Shown: piece by piece, positions 24,081-36,400 of the stretch
Layout of the letters: every line of letters begins with the position of its first letter
Position numbering within the stretch: position 1 is the first letter of the stretch
Assembly: GCA_009193035.1 (NCBI GenBank)
Contig: SWDT01000023.1
Coordinates: forward strand, 124,001-188,000
DNA from: Halicephalobus mephisto
Lineage: Eukaryota; Nematoda; Chromadorea; Rhabditida; Panagrolaimidae
DNA: 64,000 nucleotides
Direction: 5' to 3'
The notes under the pieces: generated by a model
Database searches by the model: none
Told to the model about the DNA's origin: nothing
What the model saw: only the letters and a program-made list of their open reading frames with translations
Program-made: the position numbers and the translations under genes

Positions 24081-24560
24081 CTGTTTTCTATTTATTTACA
24101 AACTTTTAAGTTAATTTTTAATTATTTTTAGAATACAAATCAAACTGGAAAGAAAAATTAACTTGAATTTCCCGCGCGATTGGCGAACTATGACTGAATG
24201 CCAATGTGCGCGCTCAATGGTGTTGTTTCTTTATAGATACAAAGACTCGTTTTACAGAGCGTTTTGGTGTTTATTTGTAATTTTTAAAATATCTTTTAGT
24301 AATTTTATATACAACCATTAACTCTTGGAGGCGGAAAGGAGGTTTCTTACTCCATATGACCCTGATTTGGAATTTTCGAGATCCATTTTAAAAAATCCGA
24401 AACTGTGATTTCGAAATCCTCTAAAATCACAAACCACCTCCCAAAACCAAAAATTATCATTTATTTTACCTTAATTCCCACAAGTTCGTGTCGAGACTAT
24501 TTCGTGAAGTTGTTGATTTTTAATAATGTTTTTAGTGTTTTTGAATTTTCCAGCCTAAAA

Positions 24561-26520
24561 ATGAACAATGATGACTTTCGTGCGATGCTGGCATCGTTGC
24601 CGAAGAACAGAGATGCTCCAGTGACGAAACCGAAGAAAAACAAACCCCCAGGAAAGCCGAATTTTCATCGGAAAAAGAAAGACGAAGGCGACAAAACCGA
24701 AATCGACAAAATTTACGATGAATCTCAGCAGAAACTCCAGGAAATCATGAAGCAATACCGAGATCGGGCCGCTGAAAGACGAAAAGTTGACGACAACAAG
24801 GAAACGGACGAAACCGCTGTCAGATTGATGATCCACGGTATCATGCCCACGGATTCAAAAAACAGAAAAGATTTAACAATAGAGGTTTTTTGAATTTATT
24901 TTATTAAATTCATATGTGGATTTCAGCAAAGTAAACTTTTGGGAGGTGATCTGGAACATACCCACATGGTGAAAGGACTGGACTATACGTTGTTGGAAAA
25001 AATGAAAACAACAATTGTTTCGTCTGACGAAGAAGAAGAAAAAGAAGAGGTTTGTGGACTTTTTAAAATTAATCTTTATCCTTCTTTATCCATTTCGTGA
25101 TCCATTTGCTTCTTTTGCAAAATTTTCATCTATTTTAGATGATTTTTACTCATTTTTATCCACTTTATATGGTCATTTTGCTTGTTTTTTACCAATATTA
25201 GATGACTTTCACTCAGTTTATATAACTTTTTTTACTTATCTTATGACTTTTATCTACTTTACAGGATTTTTATTTATATTACTTGTTAAAATCAATTTTA
25301 TCGCTTTCCCTCGTTTTACTCAACTATTCTATTCACCATGTGGTTTTTATTATTTCTTAACTGTTTTGCATACTTTTCTCTTTTCAGGATATTCCTGCTT
25401 CGCATATTCCTCCAGAAAAGATTTCCAAAAATCCGATGGTGAGAAGAATGCTAAGAATTCAGTTTCATACAGTTATTCCAAAAAGAAATGAGCATTTTGC
25501 TCCAGGAAGAATGGCATATATTTGTGATTTCGAAAATGAATCAGATGTTCCATCGACTCTTATTCGGTCTTTGGATATGACACCTAAGGAAAGTCCTCAA
25601 GTGAAAAACGACAAGTTGATTCTGGAGCATTTGACGAATATTCTGCCGTATTTGAGGGATAAGAAACGAAAAAAGAAAAAGAAACATGGAAATGAACAAT
25701 CAGGATCCACTGTTGACGATGGCACGAAGATTTTCGAAGATGCTGGGGAATACGATACTAGAGTAAAACCGTTACAAGTTAGTAGAAGTAAGAAAGACGA
25801 AGGAAGAAGCGAGAAAGAAAGGAAATCTTACTTTGACGACAGAAGGGATCGTGACAGAGACGACAGGAGAGATAGAGGTGACGACAGAAGGGATCGAGAT
25901 AGAAGAGACAGAGATGACGATAGAAGGGATCGAGATAGAAGAGATGACGACAGGAGAGATCGGGATAGAAGAGACAGAAGGGATCATCATGACAATCATA
26001 GAAGAGATGATAGAAAAGAAAGAAGCCCGGATAGAGAACGACATCGAAGAAGCCCAGATAGAAGACGAGATAAATCTCCAGATACCTCGAGATCCCGTGA
26101 TAAACCTGTATCAGCACTTTCTGAAGCTATCAGTAACGAATCTAGGAAAAGAGCTCTTAGTCCGTCATCTAACTCTAAAGCAAATACAACAGCGAAGAAG
26201 AAATTGGTCCAAGAAGAAGCTTACAGTGAATACTATACTGAAGATATGGATTTTGTTGAAACAATTGCTAGTGATGATGACGATGATGAAGCTCTGGCTA
26301 TGGCTAGAGCTAGGATGCACCAAGAACTTGGTACTGATGGAATATCCGACAAATCCCAAAGGTAAGTTTTTTTAATTTTTATTTATTTTTAAAATTATTT
26401 TTCAGAAGGAAATTTGAAAAAAGAAAACCAAATCCATCGAAAGCTGATGTTGCCAGAAGACTAGATAATGAACTTAAAAAAATGGATGAAATTTGGGCTC
26501 AGAAAAAAAGCAAAAACTAA
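24561..26520 (+). CDS. smu-2: RED/IK-family spliceosomal protein
   Basis: Exons are 24561-24884, 24927-25049, 25388-26361 and 26406-26520 (511 aa). The RED N-terminal region is clear: NDDFRAMLASLPK, a Lys-rich segment, YRDRAAERRK, LLGGDLEHTHMVKGLDYTLL and a DEEEEKEE acidic cluster. Exon 3 continues PMVRRMLRIQFHTVIPKRN and FAPGRMAYICDFE, then the long Arg/Asp (RED) repeat of DDRRDRDR type at 25840-25990, an Arg/Ser-Pro region, and the conserved C terminus (KADVARRLDNELKKMDEIW). RED is a component of the pre-catalytic spliceosome; in C. elegans SMU-2 works with SMU-1 on alternative splicing. The ATG is 8 nt behind a TTTTCCAG acceptor. Intron 2 is long and T-rich. It ends 60 bp from the mett-10 stop on the other strand, so transcripts probably overlap at their 3' ends. 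Confidence 0.93.
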
Positions 26521-26580
26521 TTATTGATGTAAGTGATTCATTTATCTATTCACTGGAAATTTTTTTGAAAATAAAATTCT

Positions 26581-29028
26581 TCAAACCCTTATATTTTCCC
26601 GATAATAGTTAAAATTAGTTTCGAGCCAGCGAAATCCGAGATCATCTGATTGAAGAAATTCAACTTCTAAAAAATTCTGATTTCTACTGACAATAACTCG
26701 AAAATTTCTAGAATTAAAAGATTTTTGTGGATGATAACAGCATTGAATTAATATATCGTTTGAACTTTCTCCTTTTTCTATGACATTGATATCTCCTGAA
26801 GTACATAGAGAACTACAATCAAGATCATTGTTGAATTCTGTTTGAGTGTAATTATCGACAAATCTTAATTTTGATCTTTTTGCTGAAGGTTCATTATCGA
26901 TAAATTCTGTTTTGTGTTTCCATGGTTTGAATCCTATGGCATAAGCTGGAATGAAGCACATCAAGACTCCACTGACATGTTTCTCTGTTACTATCCCAGC
27001 AAATTCACAAAAACGTGAAAAATACGAAATCGGATTGTCTTCTAATGGAGGAACTGTTAAAAATCTCTTCATCATCTCTGTCTAAAAAATAAAAATTATA
27101 AAATTATTTGAAATTTTTAAAGAATTTTATTAAAAATGGAAAATTTGTCAAAATTGATTTTGTAAAAATTTAAAAATTCTTCAAAAACTAAATTTTAAAG
27201 AATTATTTTTATGCAAATTTGTAATATTTTTTAAAAATTAAAATTCCAAAAAAAACGAAAAAAAATCAAATAACAATTTACCAATTTTTCCATTTTTATA
27301 ACTTTGGAAATTTCAAACAATTATAAATTTTTAAATCGCAAATTTAAAAAAAAACTTACATGAACTTTTGCAGTTGGATCGAAGGTCCAAACAAGGACCC
27401 ATCTTTGAGTCTTTCCTTGTGAAATCGGATGAGAAGTGAAGAACACAAATCTAATCTCGTCCAGAACCCTCTTCAACGGAGCTATGCTTTTCTTTTTTCC
27501 AATTAATGAAGTGAAAAGTTTTATCCGATTTCTGAAGATTTGACTTTCTCGAATCATCCGAGTAACAAACGCTACTTCTCCTCCCTAAAAAATTAAAATC
27601 AACAAAAAATCAATGAGAAATAAAACAAAATGACGAAAATTAAAAATTAAATAAAATTAATAAAAATCAAAGGAAAATTTAAAAAAGTTAATAAAAATCA
27701 AAGGGAAATTAGATAGAAATAAAGAAGGAATTTCTAAAAACAAATAAAAATAAAGAAAAAGTTGATAAAAATTTTGAAAAATTGAACCTACTCTAACCCA
27801 GAGTTCGGAAGACTTCGCAATGGTGGCCGACATGGGTCCGTGCCTTCTGAAGTCCTCTGTTCTTCCGGGAATATTCGTGAATTCTCCTTCTTCTGAGACT
27901 TGAAACTTCGCTTCACATTCTTCTTTGTCAAAAAACGGAGGATTACACATAGAAAAGCAAAAAGTGACTTCTCGGTTAGATCCAAGGACTTCCTAAAGAA
28001 AAAATCAGATTCGTTTTCGGAAATTTCTAGATTTGTTAGAAAATTCAGACCAAAGTAATGGAAATCCATATATGAGATTTTTGAAATATGAAACTTACTC
28101 TGAAAAAAGAAGACTCATGGCCTCTGATGACGGTGATCTTTGTTTCCAACCCGTTGTTTTTGACGTTCGTTTTTGCTATATTCATGGACTCTTCGTTGAT
28201 TTCAGTGGCACAGAACTTCCATCCGCAGTGATCGGACCCAAGGAGAGGGAAAATACAACTCGGACCAGTTCCTAGAAAATCCATATACAAGTTTTTGAAA
28301 TCCAAACAAACTGAAAACTTATACAAATTCTATTCGTCCATATGCAACTCATGAAAATCTATATATCAATTTTAAAAATCCATGTACTAATTCAAAGAAA
28401 TAAACACAAATTTTGAAAATTCAATAATATTTTCAATAAATTCACATATAAATTTCGAAGATTTATTTATATTTTTAATAAATTCATATATAAATTTCGA
28501 AAATTCAATAATATTTTTTATAAATTCATATAAATTTCGAAGATTTATCTATATTTTTTATAAATTTTGAAGATTTACCTATATTTTCAATAAATTCATA
28601 TAAATTCCGAAAATTCACCTATATTTTTTATAAATTCATATATTAGTCTTAGAAAACCATACCTATATCGATCCCAATAACGTCATCATTGATGCCACTG
28701 GACATTAACAAATCTTCAATGAGTAGAATGTAATTCAACCTTTGAGGAATCCGAGGAACAAGGGCGTCTTTGGGCAAAATCACGTCTAAATTAAAATCTT
28801 CCTTCAGTAGTGTCTCCGTCAGACATCTGACAGCTTCTGGATTGTGGAAATCAAGAGAAACTTGCTGAAAAATAAAAATTCATATATGAAAAAAATTTCG
28901 AAACTTACTCCATTAGGAGAAAAAATTGCAAATTTTCGAAATTTTTCGTATTTTTGGGCTAGAATCTTGAAATCCGGCGGCTTATCCTTGTAGATGTTCC
29001 GCGGATGCATCAAGTGATTCAGGCCCAT
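26581..29028 (-). CDS. mett-10: METTL16-type U6/mRNA m6A methyltransferase
   Basis: Exons are 29028-28909, 28864-28663, 28271-28099, 27992-27792, 27584-27360 and 27081-26581 (473 aa, close to the known nematode protein). The N terminus has LMHPRNIYKDKPPDF; the SAM-binding loop is GIDIGTGPSC (residues 104-113); and the catalytic NPPF motif follows MC at 182-185. Downstream, GPMSATIAKSSELWVRGGEVAF, SIAPLKRVL and TQRWVLVWTF match family segments. METTL16 places m6A on U6 snRNA and, in nematodes, on SAM-synthetase pre-mRNA at a splice site. The C-terminal exon is poorly conserved and lacks an obvious RNA-binding VCR module. The ATG is 4 nt behind a CAG acceptor. Confidence 0.93.
28330..28650. repeat. 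Intronic tandem array in mett-10
   Basis: Seven or more units of about 35-45 bp with ATAAATTCATATATAAATTTCGAA fill the intron between exons 2 and 3, which at ~390 nt is much longer than its neighbours. Confidence 0.5.
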
Positions 29029-29655
29029 AATTCTGCATCGGAATCTGGGCTAATTCATGCCGGATAACAATCGTAAAAAAAAAATGGAATGTCTGGCTCG
29101 TGTGCATTCGCGACACAACGCCAAACATGTTCACTTTTGAAATTTCAAATATTGTTTATTAAAGTAAAAATTTGTTTTTAAAATAAATAATAATTTTTTT
29201 TGCATTTATAAATTATAAAATGACGGAATAGAGGTTGCTGAAGAAGACAAAAGTGATGTGAAGGAATCAGGAGGTGGTTTAGCGGATGAAAATGAAAATT
29301 TTCAAAAAAAATTAATTTTTTTGAGGATTTTTTTCAATAAAATTCGAAATAATTAATTCCGATTGAATAAGAGAGGATATTCTCGACGATTTGTATATCC
29401 AGTTCAGAAAACGGTTCGAAGGAAGGTATTTCGAAATTACTATTTCCTTTATCTTACAATAACTTACAGTATCCTACAGTACCTTAGAATCTTCTCCTTG
29501 GTCTTGTCAGATACTGTAATTTCGACTTTTGATGAGTTCCTAGTTTAAAAAATTTTTACATTTGACAGTGTTATTTTTTAAATTTTTTGGATTTTTTAAG
29601 ATACTGTAATTTCGACTTTTGATGAATTTCTTATTATACGAAAATGAACATAATT

Positions 29656-30300
29656 TTTCTCGGCAGTACAGTAGTAAGTATCCATGATTGACTACCATGG
29701 GACTTGGGCCCGATTCCCGATCGGAAATGCAAGTTGTCGAATTTGATTAACAACCTGTTTCAAAAATGGTTTAAAGAACAGCAAACGACCGGACTTGAAA
29801 GTAAAATCCCTCTGGCATACATCTAGATGAATCTCGGACAAAGCTGTCGATTTCCAAATTTTCAAAATAATTTCGACTAAGTTCAAATTCGAAAATTGAG
29901 AAATTCGAGTTTAAACCGAACTAGTTTGATTTGAAAATTGAGAAATTCAAACTAATTTCGACTAAGTTCAAATTCAAAAATTGAGAACTTTGAGTTTAAA
30001 CCGAACTAATTCAAGTTCAGAAATCGAAAATGTCGAAGACTCAACGGCTCTGGTCTCGAATTGAAGCTGATGATTTCGAAACCAATCAAGACAGACTAGA
30101 AACACCTCAGGGCTAGATATGGAAGGATGGAAGTTCACAGATCAATGTGGATAAAACGAGCCCGAGGACGCTCCACACAGGAAATTCCGTTGTGAACAAC
30201 AAGAATAAATAAAATTTGATAAAAATAAAATTTCATAAAAATAAAATTTCATAAAAATTAAATTTCACAAAAATTAAATTTCACAAAAATTAAATTTTTT
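29656..30300 (+). mobile_element. SINE-like element with tRNA-like head
   Basis: Positions 29656-29727 (72 nt) have tRNA geometry: acceptor TTTCTCG against TCGGAAA (six of seven positions pair if G-T is allowed), an anticodon-like stem CCATG/CATGG, and a T arm TTGGG-CCCGATT-CCCGA immediately before the 3' acceptor strand; the anticodon loop is 9 nt and the D arm is poor. It is followed by about 480 bp of non-tRNA body (including a duplicated ~60-bp unit at 29880-30010) and a tail of AAATAAAATTTCATAA-type repeats at 30200-30300. This is the layout of a tRNA-derived SINE. No target-site duplication was identified. Confidence 0.4.
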
Positions 30301-30437
30301 TACTTGTTATGTGAAAAAATAACTATTCTTTGAATTGCCACTTGATAAACGGACATAATTTTTTCAAATAATTTATTCCAACTTTTTTCGTGAAATTAAT
30401 GGCAGCAAGCGAATTTTAATATTTACAGTAGACGACG

Positions 30438-33400
30438 TCAGGTGTTCTTCGTGAAGTATTTGATCAACTCTATGGGCAACGGAAAGATAATCGTGCTGTT
30501 CCTTTCTGCTCTGAAAACCTCAAATTAAAAATTAAATTAAAAATAAATTTTAATTTTAATTTTAAAAATTAATTTGTTTTAAATTTTTTATATAAGTTTA
30601 AAAATAAATTTAAATTTAAATTTTTAAACATAATTTGTTTTAAATTTTTTAATTAAGTTTAAAAATAAATTTAAAATAATTTTAAAAAATTAAAAAAAAA
30701 AATAAATTTAAAATAATTTTAAAAAATAAATTTTAAATTTTTATTAGTTTTAAAAATAACTTTTAAATTTTAATTAATTTTTTAAAAAATTCAAAATTTT
30801 TTGTTTAAAAATCTTTTAAAAATTTAATTTTTCAAAGAAAATAATTTTTAATTTTTTAAATTACTTTTAAAATTATTTTTTTTGACAGATGTTTACTTTA
30901 ATTTTTATTATAAAAAATAAATTTCATTTAAAATTTAAAGTTGCTTAAAGGTCTCGAACGGAAAATATTATTTTTAGTTAGAAGCACTTAAGATTAAGAT
31001 TCGGATTTTAAGAACGAAATATCAATCTCGGATTATTTCGAAATAAAAAAATTTTCCGTTCAAGAACCATAAAATTATTTTTATTTTTTAAATTTTTATA
31101 AAATTATTTTTTTTAAACTTTAATAAAATTATTTTTTTTTAATTATATAAAAATTATTTTTATTTTTTTAAATCTTTTATAAAGTAAATATTTTTTAAAT
31201 TTTTTTAAAAATTATTTTTATTTTTAAAATTTTATAAAAATTATTTTTATTTTTAAAATTTTAATAAAATTATTTTTATTTTTTTTAGTTTTATCTAAAA
31301 TTGGAAAAAATTTTTTGAAGGTCTCGAATGGAAGATTTTATTTTTTTAGATGACTATGGTTGATATTTGGATTTTGATAAATTTGAGGATCGGTTAGTGG
31401 AGACTTACGCGACACTGTTGAGCGTCTGAAGATACCGTAATTGAAGAGCGGCGGGACTCTGGGCGATGACCATGGCGGCTTCCTTGAGGGATCTGGAGGC
31501 CTTCTGTTCTCCTTCGGCGGCGATGACTTTGGCCCTGGCTTCTCTGGTGGCTTCTGCTTCTGCGGCCATCGCCCTCTGAAGCTGAACAGGAAGTCTGACA
31601 TCCTTTATCTCAACCCGTTCGACCTTTATCCCCCAAGATTCCGTAGCTTCATCCAGAAGCGTCTGCATAGCACTCGCGATATTGTCCCGATCGGACAAAA
31701 TCTCCGACAAATTCCTCGTCCCCAACATGTTCCTCAACGTCGTCTGAGCCAGAAGTCTCGTCGAATGATGAGCATTCTCAACATTCGCCACGGATATCGT
31801 AGCGTTACAAACTCTGTAATAAACGACGGCATCTACAGAAGTCGTCACAGAATCCCTCGTCAGAATCTCCTGAGGAGGAACGTTGAAAGACACTGTTCTC
31901 AAGTCCACTTTCGAAAAAGTCTCGATACATGGCAGGATGAAGAAAATACCTGAAAATAAGCAACATCAAAAATGCAATATTATAAAAATAAAAATGCAAA
32001 TTTTTACAAAATGGTCCTGACACGAATTTTTAGAAAACTTCAAAATTCTCAGTTTCATATTGTTAAAAAAGTTTTTAAAGGTTTTTGAAGTCCTACAATT
32101 ACAGTACTACAAAGAGTATAAATTAAATTCAAAAATGGTCCTGACACGAATTTTTAGAAAATTTCGAAATTCTCAGTTTCATATTGTTAAAAAAGTTTTT
32201 AAAGGTTCTTGAAGTCCTACAATTACAGTACTACAAAGAGTATAAATTAGATTCAAAAATGGTCCTGACACGAATTTTTAGAAATTTTTAAAACTTCGAA
32301 ATTTCAGAAATGATATTTGAATTTCTACTGGAATTTAAGTTTTCAAAATTTTCAAGAAATTTCAGAATACTCCACTGGATTCTGAAATTTTTCAGAAACT
32401 GATGAGATTTTTAAATTTCAGAGATATCTGGTAGATTCTGGAATTTCTGAAAACAAGTAACGAAGCCTGCCTTCGACGAATTCTTTGATCATATAACAAT
32501 TACGAAACAACCATCACGTAAAATCAAGGCGCGGATTACTGTAGTTTCTATGAAATCTTTGATAATTCGCTTCGAGACAATTATCACGTAAAATCAAAGC
32601 GTAAATTACTGTACTTTTCATGAGATCCTTAATAATTCGTCTCGAGACAACTATCACGTAAAATCAAGGTGTGGGTTACTGTAATTTTCGAGATCTTTGA
32701 TAATTCGTCTCGAGACAATTATCACGTAAAATCAAGGTGTAAATTACTGTAATTTTCGAGATCTTTGATAATTCGTCTCGAGATAACTCCATAACAATGT
32801 TCATTTCTGCTTTTTTATAATATAAAATTTTTATTTTAAAAAAACAAACCTGGTCCTTTGGCCCCTCCGCCGATGAGCCTTCCGAGCCTGAAAATGACGG
32901 CTCTCTCGTACTCCTGGACGACCTTGATGCAGAAGCAGATCGAAATGGGAAACGTGGCCAGCATGAACAACCAGGAAAGCACAATCAGGAAGAAACCACA
33001 GAACCCGAGACCGGCATCATACACGTCCGCTGAAAAAATTTATTTAAAATGACTTAAGTGGATGACCGATGGTCCCCTGGGGATCATCCAAGGAACGTCT
33101 GACAATTTCGAAAAACAATAAACTAAAACTTAAAAATCGTACAATTTAAAATAAATAATTTAGAATTTTAATTTAACAAAAACAAAAATTTCGAAAATAA
33201 TTAAGTTTAAAATTTTGAAAAAATATAAAATTTAAAAAAATTGTAAAAATAAAAATATTGAATTTTAAAAAATTAAAATATAAAATTTTAAAAAATTGAA
33301 AAAAATAAAAATATAAAATTTTGGAAAATTAAAAAAATAAAAATATAAAATTTTGGAAAATTGAAAAAAATAAAAATATTAAATTTGGAAAATTGAAAAA

Positions 33401-36400
33401 AATAAAAATATGAAATTTTGGAAAATTGAAAAACTTACGAGTGGCGTTTTTGGGATAATAACTGAGTTTTAGTTGAGCGAGGGAGAGTCTTCTGGCCTCC
33501 CTTTCCTCCTTGGCGAATATGAGGGGGTTGAGGGTGAACCGTCTGCCCATCCGGGGTCGAACGGTGCCACTAGTGCTCCCGGATCTGCCAGACATCTGAG
33601 GGACATCGATCTGGATGCTCTGGGGTTCGTCGTCGTCACTGCCCATGAGTCTGTTTGTTTCGTCGGGTTCGGATTCCTGGTCCGTGGAGCCCTCTAAATC
33701 GGGTTTAGGGTGGTTAAACTTGCCCCTGTAGACCACAGGCCTGGAGTCCCGAGACATGGATTCGAGCAAAACTAAGTCTTTTTGGAAGAAAAAGAAACTC
33801 CTCCCGGAAATGCCAGAGGCAACAAGAGCGGTCGTGATTATAAAAACATTTTAAGGGTGAAATTTTTGTCCTTAGGGAATTCTAAGAGAAAACTGTTAAA
33901 AAGGCAATTGATTTCGAATTTGATTTTCTTAAAAAATTCCATTTCGAAGATCCAGAATTGACCGTTTTCGAACGATTTAAAAAAAAATAAAAAAAAATTT
34001 TTTTAAATTAAAAAATACAAAAAAAACTAAAAAAATTTAAAAAAATTTTAAATTTTAAAATTTAAAAAAGTAAAAAAACTTTTAAAAAATTTTAAAATTT
34101 AAAAAAATAAAAAAATTTTAAAATTTTAAAATTAAAAAAAATAAAAAACTTTTAAAAAATAAAAAAAATTTAAATTTTAAAATTTTAAAAAATAAAAAAA
34201 TTTTTAAAATTTTAAATTCGAAAATTTCATTTTTGGCTCGCGTGACTGTTTATTTTTCGACCATTTCCGTTCCAACGATTTTTTTGAAATAAAAAGTAAC
34301 TCAAAAACCATTTTTGAACTTGTTGAGTATTCCGAAAATAACTCTAAATTGACTACTGTATAGTGTAGAATAATTAAAGAATTTAAAAAAGATAATTTTC
34401 GGATTTAAAAATAAAAAATTATTATGAAATTTCTTTGAGAAAAATTCAAAAATTTCGATTTCAGATGCTTAAAGAAGATTTCAGTTAATTTTTAAAGATT
34501 ATAAAAAATTCTGGAAAATGTTATTTAATTTTCGAAGATTCTACAAAATTTCGAAAGATTCTAAAGAACTCTGGAAAATTTTACAAAATTTCGAAGATTC
34601 TAAAAAATTTCAGAAAATTCTATAAGGTTTTGTAAAATTTCAAAAATTTTTACAAACTTTTTCGAAATTTTCAGAAATCTATAAAATTCTAGAATTTTTG
34701 GAAATTTTTTAGTTTTGTGAAATTTCAATTTTTTTGAAACTTGTCAAAACAAAACTGTTTTTTAATAATTTCTAAAAAATCCAAAAACTAGGGGCTATTT
34801 TTGACAAATAACCTGTCCAAAGTCAAACTCGAAAGTCTTTTTTCAAATTGGAGACGATTATTCAAAAAGCCAGTAAGAAAAATATAAAACAGAAAAAATA
34901 TAAAATGAAGAAGTATAAGATGAAGAAATATAAGATGAAAAATATAAAATGAAAAAATAAGAAAGGAAAAATATAAGATGGAAAAATATAAAATGAAAAA
35001 TATAAAATGAAAAATATAAAATGAAAAAATATAAGAGGAAAAATATAAGAGGAAAAATATAAGATGGAAAAATATAAGAGGAAAAAAATATAAGATGAAA
35101 AAATAAGAAACAAAAAATATAAAATGAAAAAATATAAGATGGAAAAAATTTTAAACCAATTATGGTATCCTAAAATCTTGCATAGTGCTGTTATCACCTT
35201 GACTTAGATGCCTAAATCCAATCCCAAAAGCCGATTTCCACACATAATTAGTAAATTTTCTCGTATTTTTTATTTTTTCCTTTTATATTTTTTCCACACA
35301 TAATTAGTAATTTTTCTCACACCTTATATTTTGTCTTCTTATATTTTTTCCTCATATTTTTTTCGTTCACGTATTCAAAAATATTAAAAATAAACATGGA
35401 CAAAAATCCAGGAAGTTCTTCGTTTCGAAGATTACGGACGTTCGATAAATAATCGTGATGGAACGTTTCTGTTTCGATTTTTTATTTTCCAACTTTTGTA
35501 TTTTTAATTTAAAAATAAATAATTTAAAAATTAAAAAATAAATAATTTTAAATTTGTTATATAGTATTTTAAGAGCCATTTAATTAAATTTTTATTTTTT
35601 AAATAAAGTTATATAAAATTTGAAATATTTTTAAAATTCAAAGTTAGCCTTCAGAATTCTGGATTCTGGAAGTTAATTTTTGATTCTACTTCTAAATTCA
35701 GAATCTATGAATTTTATTACATTATTAAAAATATTTTTTTTCATTTTTAAAAAAATTAAAAAATTTCGGAATTAAAACTTAAAATTAGTCTTCAGAATCC
35801 AAAATTCTGAAAGTTAATTTTTGTTTTTAATTTCAGATTCAGAATTTATGAATTTTATTACATTATTAAAAATATTTTTTTTTTCATTTTTAAAAAAATT
35901 AAAAAATTTCGGAATTAAAATTTAAAATTAGTCTTCAGGATTCTGAATTCTGGAAGTTAATTTTTGTTTTTGACTAGATTCAGAATTTATGAATTTTATT
36001 ACATTATTAAAAATATTTTTTGTGGAGTTTAAAATTGGAATATAAACGTTCGGGACAGAAACGTCAGATAATTTAAATAAAAAAATCGAAATATTTAAAA
36101 CGACGTAATTTATTTTTCATTTTCAATTTTATTTTCGACGATTTTAGTGCAGTTTATTCAAAAACAAAAAATTATATTTTTTGAATTTTTAGGACTTTCA
36201 GATTTGTTTATTTTCATTTCGCAATTTCAAAGATATTTCACTTATTTTTATTTTTTTTAATTTTAGTTTTCTTTATTTAAAAAATTTTTTAAAATTTAAA
36301 ATTTTAATTATTATTTTCTAAATTTTAATTTTTTTAAAGAATTTCAAAAAAAGTTTTATTTTTATTTAAATTTTTAAATTTTTATTTTTTATTTTTTTTT

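Noticed and set aside
25015..25387. Open frame through smu-2 intron 2
   Set aside because: T-rich intron in a frame different from the RED exons; good donor and acceptor define it as intron.
34862..35197. 111-aa hydrophobic minus-strand frame
   Set aside because: Product of an AAATATAAGATGAAA array; mimics a membrane protein by composition only.
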